This document shows positions 56,253 through 64,000 of a DNA stretch of 64,000 bases, piece by piece; within the stretch, counting starts at the first letter, position 1; the number at the start of each line of letters is the position of its first letter. The notes under the pieces are model-generated. The model was not told the origin of the DNA, ran no database searches, and saw nothing but the letters and a program-made list of their open reading frames with translations. Source of the stretch: Vagococcus zengguangii (GTDB lineage Bacteria; Bacillota; Bacilli; Lactobacillales; Vagococcaceae); the NCBI RefSeq assembly GCF_005145005.1, contig NZ_CP039712.1, positions 62,001-126,000 on the forward strand, read 5' to 3'. A program made the translations under genes and the position numbers.

Positions 56253-57590
56253 ATGGAGATGATTGCGCCGATTGGTGTGCTAATAGGGCTAGTCGCGATT
56301 ATTTATTTTACAGTGAAAGAAATCAATATTTTAATCGCTGCCCCGCTAGCCACTTTAATTGTGATAGTGTTGAACAATATGTCAATTGTTGATTCTTTGT
56401 TGGGAAAAGAAGCCAATAACTACATGGGAGCCCTGTCAACGTATGTGATGAATTATTTTGCTATTTTTTTACTCGGTTCGATTTTGGCAAAATTAATGGA
56501 AGTAAGTGGAGCGACAACCGCCATTGCTGATTTCATATTAAGCAAGGCTGGTTATGAAAATCCTTATCGCGTACTCGTGGCAATTTTTATTATTAGTGCC
56601 ATTTTGACGTATGGTGGAATCAGCTTGTTTGTCGTAATGTTTGCTATTTTACCATTAGCACGCTCGTTATTTAGAAAAATGGATTTGTCTTGGAATTTGA
56701 TTCAAGTACCGCTGTGGTTAGGAATCGCAACGTTTACGATGACGATTTTACCTGGAACACCGGCAATTCAAAATGTTATTCCGATTGAATACTTGAATAC
56801 CTCCTTAACATCAGCTTTAGTTCCCAGTTTGTTAGGAAGTATTGGTTGTGTTATCTTCGGATTATTTTATATGAACTATTGTTTGAAAAAGAGTTTAGCA
56901 GCCGGAGAAACCTACGCGACTTATACCGATGGTGGTGAAGAAGAATTGACTGAAAAAGCTTTACCGCCTTTTATATCCAGTATTGCGCCATTAGTTTTAT
57001 TAGTAATAGTTGCCATTAGTGGCAGTTTATTCGGCAACGAGTTTATTAAAAAAAACATTATCTACGCCGCCTTACTAACGGGAATCGTGGTGGCGTTAGT
57101 GTTGTTTTGGTCATTTATTGATAAAAAAATTGCGACCTTAAGCGTTGGGGCAGGTGGCTCGCTGGCGCCAATTTTTGCGACAGCTTCAGCGGTCGCCTTT
57201 GGAGCAGTTGTAATGGTCGCGCCAGGATTTGAAGTTTATTCGGATTTGATTTTGAATATACCTGGCAGTCCGCTAATTAGCTTAACGGTTTTAACATCAG
57301 CCATGGCGGCAATTACTGGGTCATCTTCAGGAGCGCTAGGGATTGTTATGCCTAACTTTGCGCAGTACTATTTAGACGCTGGTGTACATCCAGAAATGAT
57401 CCACCGCGTCGCTGCCGTTGCCTCGAATATTTTAACGATTGTCCCCCAATGTGGTGTGTTTCTAACGTTTATAAGTTTGACAGGCTTAACCCACAAAAAT
57501 GGCTTTAAGCAAACCATTATTACCGTATTTGGCAGTACGTTGATTGCGGAGGTAATAATAATTTTGGTGGGGGCTTTGATGTACGGGTAG
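56253..57590 (+). CDS. GntP-family permease, probably for 3-hydroxybutyrate
   Basis: 445 aa, about 12 hydrophobic segments. SILAKLMEVSGATTAIADFIL and ITGSSSGALGIVMPNFAQYYLDAG, then HRVAAVASNILTIVPQCGVFLT, are of the D-beta-hydroxybutyrate permease branch of GntP. It closes the ketone-body operon. AAAGGAG precedes the ATG; an alternative ATG is at 56259. Confidence 0.88.
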   Translation: MEMIAPIGVLIGLVAIIYFTVKEINILIAAPLATLIVIVLNNMSIVDSLLGKEANNYMGALSTYVMNYFAIFLLGSILAKLMEVSGATTAIADFILSKAGYENPYRVLVAIFIISAILTYGGISLFVVMFAILPLARSLFRKMDLSWNLIQVPLWLGIATFTMTILPGTPAIQNVIPIEYLNTSLTSALVPSLLGSIGCVIFGLFYMNYCLKKSLAAGETYATYTDGGEEELTEKALPPFISSIAPLVLLVIVAISGSLFGNEFIKKNIIYAALLTGIVVALVLFWSFIDKKIATLSVGAGGSLAPIFATASAVAFGAVVMVAPGFEVYSDLILNIPGSPLISLTVLTSAMAAITGSSSGALGIVMPNFAQYYLDAGVHPEMIHRVAAVASNILTIVPQCGVFLTFISLTGLTHKNGFKQTIITVFGSTLIAEVIIILVGALMYG

Positions 57591-57633
57591 CTGCTTGGAT
57601 GAAAAAATACTGATCGTTTTTTAAAGATTTTTT

Positions 57634-57736
57634 TATAATAAAGGTCATTTATGTTAAACTCAAATTATAACGATTTTATTAGCGGTTAAGGTGAGTTTTG
57701 GCATAAGTGACCTTCATAATTGTGTAATTAATTATG
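57634..57736 (+). promoter_or_regulatory. TATAAT and a long nested hairpin before the AraC-type gene
   Basis: TATAAT at 57634-57639 is followed by a 74-nt structure: outer arms AAGGTCATTTATG (57641-57653) / CATAAGTGACCTT (57702-57714), middle AAACTCA/TGAGTTT (57656-57662 / 57692-57698) and inner TAAC/GTTA (57668-57671 / 57685-57688). A second hairpin CATAATT/AATTATG follows (57715-57721 / 57730-57736). No T tract. Confidence 0.55.
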
Positions 57737-57778
57737 GTGAATATTAGTCATAAATTAAATGAAAATTAAGGAGAAACC

Positions 57779-58657
57779 ATGAGTAGAAGTTCATTTTTTG
57801 AAATCCCTAATTTAGATGTACGTTTTCCATTTCGCTCTTTTTTGGATAACGGTCAAAGTTTTGTTTATCCGCATTGGCATAAAGAGGTGGAGTTTATTCG
57901 TGTTATTAAAGGTACGGTAAAAATTGGCGTAGATGATCAGCTGCTAACCTTGGCTGAAGGCGATATTTATTTTTTAGATAGCGGTGTGCCTCATTACTTT
58001 TTAGCTTCTCCAGAAAGTGTACGCGCAGTTTATCAATTTGATTTGTCGTTATTTAGTAGTATTTTATTTGATCAAAATTTTGGTGAGACTATCACAGAGA
58101 TTTTTGCGAGTCGTGAAAATTGGAGTCGAAATTGGCAAGATGGGACAACACAAACAATGCATGAATTGTTAAATAGATTATTAAGTAATTACGAGCAATT
58201 TCATCAGAATAATTTATACGAATTGCTTCTTGATTTACATCAATTGTTACGTATTATGTTGAAAGAATTGCCTCATAAACAGCAAAAAAGTCGTGCGGTG
58301 ATGACACTGAATTCATTAAAAGATAAAGAAACAATCGCTAAAATGGACACAATTTTTTCTTATTTAGAAGCTAACTATCATCAAAAAATTAGTTTGGAAG
58401 AAATTGCGCAGACCATTGGCTTTAACTCACAATATTTTTCACGATTTTTTAAAAAACAAACGGGTATCACCTTTACGGAATTTTTGACGGAATATCGGAT
58501 TAATATTGCTAAAGCATTGCTGAGTAGTGAAAACAGTTCGATGATTGAAATCTCTGAAAAATCAGGCTTTAACAGTGTCAAAACCTTTCATCATGTCTTC
58601 AAAGATAACGTAGGTATTTCGCCTAAAAAATACCAAAAGTCAATATCTGGGAATTAA
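57779..58657 (+). CDS. AraC-family transcriptional regulator
   Basis: 292 aa. N-terminal cupin (PHWHKEVEFIRVIKGTVKIGV; GDIYFLDSGVPHYF) and C-terminal pair of helix-turn-helix units (ISLEEIAQTIGFNSQYFSRFFKKQTGITF; MIEISEKSGFNSVKTFHHVFKDNVGISPKKY). Likely activator of the next operon in response to a sugar derivative. Confidence 0.9.
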   Translation: MSRSSFFEIPNLDVRFPFRSFLDNGQSFVYPHWHKEVEFIRVIKGTVKIGVDDQLLTLAEGDIYFLDSGVPHYFLASPESVRAVYQFDLSLFSSILFDQNFGETITEIFASRENWSRNWQDGTTQTMHELLNRLLSNYEQFHQNNLYELLLDLHQLLRIMLKELPHKQQKSRAVMTLNSLKDKETIAKMDTIFSYLEANYHQKISLEEIAQTIGFNSQYFSRFFKKQTGITFTEFLTEYRINIAKALLSSENSSMIEISEKSGFNSVKTFHHVFKDNVGISPKKYQKSISGN

Positions 58658-58684
58658 AAACTATCCATTGGGAAGAAATCTTTC

Positions 58685-58722
58685 TTGTTTTTTTATATAG
58701 TGTTATTAATAAAGAAAACACT
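58685..58722 (+). promoter_or_regulatory. Promoter and inverted repeat of the oxidoreductase operon
   Basis: TTGTTT (58685-58690), 16-bp spacer, TAATAA (58707-58712). AGTGTT (58699-58704) and AACACT (58717-58722) form an inverted repeat around the -10, a possible operator. Confidence 0.4.
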
Positions 58723-58749
58723 TACAAAAAACAGGAGGGATTTTTTATT

Positions 58750-59829
58750 ATGTCAGTTAAAGTTGGAATTATCGGTTGTGGAGGAATTGCGAATGGCAAA
58801 CACATGCCAAGTTTAGCAAAAGTAGAAAACGTGGAGATGGTTGCTTTTTGCGATATTATCGAAGAACGTGCAGTTAAAGCAAAAGCGGATTATGGCATAG
58901 CCGATGCGAAAGTCTATACTGATTACCGTGAAATGTTAGCGGATACATCAATTGAGGTGGTTCACGTATGTACCCCGAATAGTTCGCACGCAGAAATCTC
59001 GGTAGCGGCAATGGAAGCTGATAAACATGTTATGTGTGAAAAACCGATGGCTAAAACGAGCGAAGAAGCACGCCAAATGGTCGAAGCTTCAAAAAGAACA
59101 GGCAAAAAACTAACAATCGGTTATCAAAATCGTTTCCGTACAGATTCTCGTTACTTACATGAAGTGTGTGAAGCAGGCGAATTAGGCGATATTTATTTAG
59201 GAAAAGCCAAAGCTATTCGTCGTCGTGCCGTACCAACATGGGGCGTATTCTTAGATGAAGAAGCTCAAGGTGGCGGTCCGTTAATTGATATCGGAACACA
59301 TGCCTTAGATTTAACGTTATGGATGATGGATAATTACAAACCAAAATATGTGGTCGGCAATGCTTACCATAAATTATCAAGTACAAAAAATGCGGCAAAC
59401 GCTTGGGGTTCATGGGATCCTGAGAAATTCACAGTCGAAGATTCAGCGTTTGGTTTTGTAACAATGGAAAATGGCGCAACGATTACCTTGGAAGCAAGTT
59501 GGGCCTTAAATGTCCGCGACGCTGGTGAAGCTCAAACAACGTTATGTGGAACAAAAGCAGGGGCTGATATGATGGACGGTTTACACATTAACGGTGAGAA
59601 AAACAGCTTATTATACGATCAAAAAATTGAATTAGAAACTGGTGGTGTTGATTTTTATGACGGTTCAAGCAGCAGTCCAGAATATCTGGAATCCAAACAA
59701 TGGATTGACGCAATCGTTAACGATACGGAGCCAGTCGTGAAACCAGAACAAGCGTTAGTTGTAACAGAAATTTTAGAAGCTATGTACTTATCATCTAAAA
59801 CAGGTGAACCTGTTTTCTTAAATCGCTAA
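58750..59829 (+). CDS. Gfo/Idh/MocA-family oxidoreductase
   Basis: 359 aa. Rossmann GCGGIANGKHMPSL and the catalytic-Lys motif MCEKPMAKT, then GGGPLIDIGTHALDLTLWMM with the substrate-site Asp and His. The family oxidises or reduces sugar hydroxyls, including inositol and glycosides at C3. AGGAGGG precedes it. First of five genes. Confidence 0.92.
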   Translation: MSVKVGIIGCGGIANGKHMPSLAKVENVEMVAFCDIIEERAVKAKADYGIADAKVYTDYREMLADTSIEVVHVCTPNSSHAEISVAAMEADKHVMCEKPMAKTSEEARQMVEASKRTGKKLTIGYQNRFRTDSRYLHEVCEAGELGDIYLGKAKAIRRRAVPTWGVFLDEEAQGGGPLIDIGTHALDLTLWMMDNYKPKYVVGNAYHKLSSTKNAANAWGSWDPEKFTVEDSAFGFVTMENGATITLEASWALNVRDAGEAQTTLCGTKAGADMMDGLHINGEKNSLLYDQKIELETGGVDFYDGSSSSPEYLESKQWIDAIVNDTEPVVKPEQALVVTEILEAMYLSSKTGEPVFLNR

Positions 59830-59847
59830 GAAAAGGAGCAAAACTAA

Positions 59848-60588
59848 ATGACGAAGACGGCCTTGCAATTATGGAGTGTTAAAGAAGCGTGTGTGGAAAA
59901 TTTTGCGAAAACATTGTGTGAAGTAGCGGATATGGGTTACGAAGGAATTGAATTTGCCGGTTATTATGACATGCCCGCAGAAGCGTTACGTGAGTTATTA
60001 GAGGAGCTAAAGCTTGAAGTAGCAGGTTCGCATATTCCAATCGAACGTTTAAGAGAGTCGTTTGATGACGTGGTGGCGTATGAAAAAACAATTGGCAATC
60101 AACGTATTGTCGTACCATGGCTTCAACACGAAACTACCGATGAGTGGTTGGCAGCTTTTGAAGAATTAACGATGTTCCAAGAAAAGTTAGCAGCGCGTGA
60201 TATGACGTTGATTTATCACAATCATGCCCATGAATTGTTGGATTTTGAAGCGTTTAATGTATTGGCTGAGATGGCAAACCATGTCCCAACGATTAAATTT
60301 GAAGTCGACACTTATTGGATTGCGTATGGCGGTCTGGACGTTTTAGACTGGCTAAATACTTATAAAGAGCGAGTAGAATTATTACATATTAAAGAACTGA
60401 TGGGCACAGGTGATGCGCGCGAAAGTACGGAAATTGGTAACGGCGTGTTACCTATTAGTGACTATGTCGCATTTGCGCAAGAATACGCAATTGAATGGTT
60501 GATTATCGAACAAGAAGCGTTCCAAAATCACACACCACTTGAAAGTGCTCGTCTTAATGTTGAACGATTGAAGGAGTTAATGTCATGA
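59848..60588 (+). CDS. Sugar phosphate isomerase/epimerase-family protein
   Basis: 246 aa TIM barrel (AP_endonuc_2). Metal-ligand patterns: [38 protein letters not shown]. Homologues act as epimerases, IolE-like dehydratases or 3-keto-glycoside lyases. Overlaps the ThuA gene by four bases. Confidence 0.88.
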   Translation: MTKTALQLWSVKEACVENFAKTLCEVADMGYEGIEFAGYYDMPAEALRELLEELKLEVAGSHIPIERLRESFDDVVAYEKTIGNQRIVVPWLQHETTDEWLAAFEELTMFQEKLAARDMTLIYHNHAHELLDFEAFNVLAEMANHVPTIKFEVDTYWIAYGGLDVLDWLNTYKERVELLHIKELMGTGDARESTEIGNGVLPISDYVAFAQEYAIEWLIIEQEAFQNHTPLESARLNVERLKELMS

Positions 60589-61310
60589 TTAAAGTTACCG
60601 TTTGGAATGAATACCGACACGAAAAACAAAGTGAACAAGTAAGAGCCGTTTATCCTGAAGGAATTCACGGTCAGTTAAAATCATTTTTACAAGAAGAATT
60701 TGAGGTAACAACTGCGACCTTGGACGAGCCAGAACATGGTTTAACCGAAGAAGTATTAGCCTCAACTGATGTCTTAGTGTGGTGGGGACATATTGCGCAC
60801 GGCGAAGTTCAAGATGAGATTGTTAATCGTGTTCATCAGCGCGTTTTAGAAGGAATGGGCTTAATCGTTTTACATTCAGGACACATGTCGAAAATTTTCA
60901 TGAAACTAATGGGGACATCTTGCGATTTAAAATGGCGTGAAGCCGATGAAGTGTGTCGCATGTGGAATGTAAACCCTAGCCACCCGATCACTGAGGGCGT
61001 AGGTGAATTTATTTATTTAGAAAAAGAAGAAATGTACGGCGAGCACTTTGATATTCCAGCGCCAGATGAGTTGTTGTTTGTGAATTGGTATCAAGGGGGC
61101 GAAGTCTTTAGAGGCGGTTGTACGTTTAGACGCGGCAACGGGAAGGTTTTTTACTTCCAACCAGGTCATGAAACGTATCCTTCTTACTACAATGAACAAG
61201 TGCAACGTGTGATTCAAAATGCGGTGAAATGGTGTCGTCCAACAACTAACGCGTATCCAAAATATGGCTATCATCAACCGTTAGAACAAATTTCAAAGGG
61301 GGAAGCATAA
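60585..61310 (+). CDS. ThuA-domain protein
   Basis: 241 aa class-I-glutamine-amidotransferase-like fold. [42 protein letters not shown] and [20 protein letters not shown] fit trehalose-utilisation ThuA proteins, often encoded with Gfo/Idh enzymes. Starts in the stop of the previous gene and ends sharing a base with the next. Confidence 0.9.
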   Translation: MIKVTVWNEYRHEKQSEQVRAVYPEGIHGQLKSFLQEEFEVTTATLDEPEHGLTEEVLASTDVLVWWGHIAHGEVQDEIVNRVHQRVLEGMGLIVLHSGHMSKIFMKLMGTSCDLKWREADEVCRMWNVNPSHPITEGVGEFIYLEKEEMYGEHFDIPAPDELLFVNWYQGGEVFRGGCTFRRGNGKVFYFQPGHETYPSYYNEQVQRVIQNAVKWCRPTTNAYPKYGYHQPLEQISKGEA

Positions 61311-62278
61311 TGAAATTAGGCGTCTTTACACCAGTTTTTAATCAATTAAGTTTTGAAGAAATGATTGAAAAAGTTGCGGAATCAGGCTTAACGGCAGTTG
61401 AAATCGGCGTTGGGGGAAACCCAGGAAATGCCCACTGTGACGTTGAAACATTACTAGCCAGTGAAGAAGCGCGCGCGATTTATTTAACTAAATTAGCTGA
61501 AAAAGGTTTAACGATTAGTGCCTTTAGTTGTCATAATAATCCGATTGATCCTAATCCAGTGGTCGCTAAAGAAGCTGATGAAACGTTAAGAAACGCGATT
61601 AAATTGGCGTCGTTAATGGGTGTCCCAGTCGTTAATACGTTCTCAGGTATTTCGGGTGCTAACGAAACGGATACGGCGGTTAACTGGCCGGTTTTACCAT
61701 GGCCGACTGAATACGGCGATAACTATAACTTCCAATGGGAGCAACGTTTAATTCCTTATTGGAAAGGAATTAATGATTACGCGACTGAGATGGGTGTTAA
61801 GATCGGGATTGAATTACACGGTGGTTTCTTATGCCACACGCCTTATACGATGTTGAAATTACGTGAAGCAACTGGTGAAGCCATCGGTTGTAATTTAGAT
61901 CCAAGTCACTTATGGTGGCAAGGAATTGACCCAGTTGGTGCGATTAAAATTTTAGGTAAAGCTGGCGGGATTCATCATTTCCACGCGAAAGATACTTACT
62001 TAGACCAAGACAACATTAACATGTACGGCTTAACGGATATGCAACCTTATGGCAATGTCCAAACACGCGCTTGGACCTTCCGTTCAGTGGGCTGTGGTCA
62101 TAGTATGCAGGAGTGGTCAGACATTATTAGCGCTCTGCGTTTATACGGCTACGACTATGTCTTGAGTATTGAACACGAGGATCCATTAATGTCGATTGAT
62201 GAAGGGTTCCAACGTGCGGTGACGAACCTACAATCAATTATGATTCATGATCAACCAACTGAGATGTGGTGGGCTTAA
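61310..62278 (+). CDS. Sugar phosphate isomerase/epimerase-family protein, second copy
   Basis: 322 aa TIM barrel, longer than and distant from the copy at 59848. Metal ligands are in GIELHGGFL, NLDPSHLWWQG, HHFHAKDTYLD and LSIEHEDP. DPSHLWWQG and HAKDT are typical of the IolE/3-keto-sugar branch. One-base overlap with ThuA (TAATG). Confidence 0.9.
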   Translation: MKLGVFTPVFNQLSFEEMIEKVAESGLTAVEIGVGGNPGNAHCDVETLLASEEARAIYLTKLAEKGLTISAFSCHNNPIDPNPVVAKEADETLRNAIKLASLMGVPVVNTFSGISGANETDTAVNWPVLPWPTEYGDNYNFQWEQRLIPYWKGINDYATEMGVKIGIELHGGFLCHTPYTMLKLREATGEAIGCNLDPSHLWWQGIDPVGAIKILGKAGGIHHFHAKDTYLDQDNINMYGLTDMQPYGNVQTRAWTFRSVGCGHSMQEWSDIISALRLYGYDYVLSIEHEDPLMSIDEGFQRAVTNLQSIMIHDQPTEMWWA

Positions 62279-62291
62279 GGAGGAACTAACG

Positions 62292-63338
62292 ATGAAAAAA
62301 ATAAAATTTGTTGTTATCGGTTTTGGGGGCATGGGCAGTTACCATGCACGCGATTTAATTGGCAAAAACGAATTTGTTGAAACATACGGTGTTTATGATA
62401 TTGACGGCGCTAAAAATCAACAAGCAACAGAGGAAGGTTTTAACGTTTTTGAAAGTTATGAAGCTGTTTTAGCAGACGAACAAGTTGACGCAATCTTAGT
62501 GGCAACGCCTAATGACGTCCATAAAGACTTAGTCATTCAAGCCTTACATGCGGGGAAACATGTGGTTTGTGAGAAACCTGTGACGATGAGTGTCGCTGAT
62601 TTTGATGAAATGGTAGAAGTAGCGGACGAAACAGGACAAACGTTAATGGTCCACCAAAACCGACGTTGGGACCGTGACTTCTTAATGATTCGTGAATTGT
62701 ATCAAAACCAAATAATTGGGGAGCTATTCCAACTTGAATCACGCGTTCACGGTGCCAATGGTATTCCTGGTGACTGGCGCCATCTACCAGAATACGGTGG
62801 TGGCATGGTCTTAGACTGGGGTGTGCATTTACTAGATCAACTACTTTTCTTAGTAGATAGCCCCGTTAAATCAGTCTATGCCGATTTAAGCTACGTCTTA
62901 GGCGATCCCGTCGACGATGGCTTTGTCAGCTTTATTACCTTCGAAAATGGTTTACGCGCTCAAATCGAAGTCGGCACTAGCAACTTTATGAAGTTACCAC
63001 GTTGGTACGTTAAAGGCACACAAGGAACAGCCTTAATTCAAGATTGGGATTTAAGTGGCCAAGTTATCAAACAAGTTGTGACCGATGAAAAAGTCGAGCC
63101 AACACCAATCCAAGCTGGCCAAGGCTTAACTAAAACAATGGCCCCACCATCTGAAGAAATGATTGAACCTTTAGCATTACCAGAAGGCATTGCCGAATTC
63201 CCAGAATTTTACGAGAACGTCTATCAAGTTATTAACGGCTTGAACGAACCAGTCGTTAAAAATCAAGAAGTTAGAAACGTCTTACAGTTGATTGAAGAAA
63301 TTTTTGAATCAGCTGAAGGGAATCGTGTAGTGAACTAA
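62292..63338 (+). CDS. Gfo/Idh/MocA-family oxidoreductase, second copy
   Basis: 348 aa. GFGGMGSYHARDL, VCEKPVTMS and GGMVLDWGVHLLDQLLFLVD are intact. ATG 62292 follows AAGGAGG; the longer frame from 62247 lies in the previous gene. With the first copy it could perform oxidation before and reduction after modification of the sugar. Confidence 0.9.
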   Translation: MKKIKFVVIGFGGMGSYHARDLIGKNEFVETYGVYDIDGAKNQQATEEGFNVFESYEAVLADEQVDAILVATPNDVHKDLVIQALHAGKHVVCEKPVTMSVADFDEMVEVADETGQTLMVHQNRRWDRDFLMIRELYQNQIIGELFQLESRVHGANGIPGDWRHLPEYGGGMVLDWGVHLLDQLLFLVDSPVKSVYADLSYVLGDPVDDGFVSFITFENGLRAQIEVGTSNFMKLPRWYVKGTQGTALIQDWDLSGQVIKQVVTDEKVEPTPIQAGQGLTKTMAPPSEEMIEPLALPEGIAEFPEFYENVYQVINGLNEPVVKNQEVRNVLQLIEEIFESAEGNRVVN

Positions 63339-63347
63339 TTGACAAAG

Positions 63348-63377
63348 AAAAACCGACTGTTTAGGCAGTCGGTTTTT
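63348..63377. terminator. Bidirectional terminator
   Basis: Twelve-pair perfect stem 63348-63359 / 63366-63377, loop of six, with A and T tracts on each side. Ends both the plus-strand operon and the minus-strand PLP gene. Confidence 0.92.
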
Positions 63378-63395
63378 ACTATATGAATGTTGATA

Positions 63396-64000
63396 TTAAT
63401 CAATGCACGCTTCTAAATCCGCCAGTAAATCTTCCAAATCTTCAATCCCGCATGACAAGCGAACTAGCGTTGGTGTTACGCCCATTTTTAGGCGTTCTTC
63501 TTCGGGCATGCAAGCATGTGACATGTTCCATGGGTATGATAAAATTGATTCCACGCCCCCTAGGCTGACCGCGACAATTGGGACATGACAGTTATTAAAG
63601 AGTTTTTCAATTTGCGCCACTGTTTCTAATTCGAAGGATAGAACGGCCCCACCATCTGTTGCTTGTTTCATATGAATCTCATGATGTGGGTGTGAACTTA
63701 GTCCAGGGTAATAGACCTTGGTAACGGATGTTTTTGATTCTAAAAATTCAGCAATCGCTTGAGCGTTTTTAACCGACTGTTGCATACGCAATCCCATCGT
63801 TTTAACGCCTCGTAATAATAACCACGCGTCTTCAACTCCTAGAATCCCTCCAAGTACTTTTTGGTGAACCTTCAATGTTTGATATAAGTTTTCAGAATTT
63901 GTAGCCAATAGTCCAGCTACGACATCACTGTGGCCATTAATAAATTTAGTGGCGCTGTTGATACTAATATCCGCTCCTAAAGCAAGTGGTTGTTGTGATA
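63396..64000 (-). CDS. Cystathionine gamma-synthase/lyase-type PLP enzyme, C-terminal part
   Basis: The frame stays open to the right edge, so the gene is cut by the window. SATKFINGHSDVVAG holds the PLP Lys; SLGGVESILSYPWNMSHA and VRLSCGIEDLEDL are Cys/Met-metabolism family motifs. Gamma-synthase, gamma- or beta-lyase cannot be told apart from this part. The TTG at 63908 is internal, not the start. Confidence 0.9.
   Translation of the reverse strand, partial: SQQPLALGADISINSATKFINGHSDVVAGLLATNSENLYQTLKVHQKVLGGILGVEDAWLLLRGVKTMGLRMQQSVKNAQAIAEFLESKTSVTKVYYPGLSSHPHHEIHMKQATDGGAVLSFELETVAQIEKLFNNCHVPIVAVSLGGVESILSYPWNMSHACMPEEERLKMGVTPTLVRLSCGIEDLEDLLADLEACID

Overview
The window is low-GC Gram-positive (Firmicutes) chromosome, most like Lactobacillales of the Enterococcus/Vagococcus type. 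This rests on the str, S10, spc and alpha ribosomal operons in standard order, adk followed directly by infA with no map gene, ECF transporter ATPases after rplQ, strong AGGAGG ribosome binding sites, and man-family PTS genes. Genus is an inference; no rRNA or tRNA gene is present.

Layout. 1-943 (minus strand): rpiA followed by the start of a phosphoglycerate mutase gene. 1095-5781: str operon (rpsL, rpsG, fusA, tuf) with a strong promoter, a terminator-like leader hairpin and a final terminator. 5873-6655: a membrane-anchored protein of unknown function. 6682-20997: the S10-spc-alpha cluster from rpsJ to rplQ, including secY, adk, infA, the small rpmJ (18507-18620) and rpoA. 21191-24586: ecfA1-ecfA2-ecfT and truA. 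24746-28442: a GntP-type permease, glycerate kinase and a CdaR-type regulator, a glycerate-use unit with cre-like sites. 28585-29552: rplM-rpsI with an L13-type leader.

29502-37763 is an integrated mobile element inserted in the 3' end of rpsI and bounded by perfect 52-bp direct repeats. It encodes a tyrosine integrase (probably with a CTG start), an excisionase, an HUH Rep-like relaxase candidate, an FtsK/TcpA-like ATPase, a small replication-module protein, two unknown genes at the left end, and a right-hand cargo of phosphohydrolase-like genes (a broken metallophosphoesterase, a HAD protein, a SpoT-like HD protein and two small Cys-motif proteins). It lacks T4SS genes, so it looks like an integrative and mobilizable element. 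It replaces both the rpsI tail and its terminator. An IS3-family (IS150-like) insertion sequence, 37852-39373, sits 88 bp outside the right attachment repeat.

39446-49678: a RpiR-type regulator divergent from an eleven-gene operon for a PTS-imported sugar acid: 6-phosphogluconate-type dehydrogenase, 2-hydroxyacid dehydrogenase, metal-dependent dehydrogenase, man-family IIC, IID, IIB and IIA, a degenerate M28-like membrane protein, a mannonate dehydratase homologue, KDPG aldolase and a HAD phosphatase. No KDG kinase is visible, which suggests that phosphorylated intermediates run straight to KDPG. 49848-51690 (minus): S41-type peptidase and a PHP histidinol-phosphatase. 51801-57590: a LysR regulator divergent from a 3-hydroxybutyrate/acetoacetate catabolic operon (thiolase, CoA-transferase A, CoA-transferase B fused in frame to 3-hydroxybutyrate dehydrogenase, GntP-type permease). 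57641-63338: a 74-nt nested hairpin, an AraC regulator, and a Gfo/Idh, sugar-phosphate-isomerase and ThuA operon of the kind used on oxidised sugars or glycosides. 63396-64000 (minus): C-terminal part of a PLP enzyme of methionine/cysteine metabolism.

The most unusual content is the rpsI element with its noncanonical mobilization genes and structured DNA, the CoA-transferase/dehydrogenase fusion at an A7 tract, and the kinase-less PTS-UxuA-Eda pathway.
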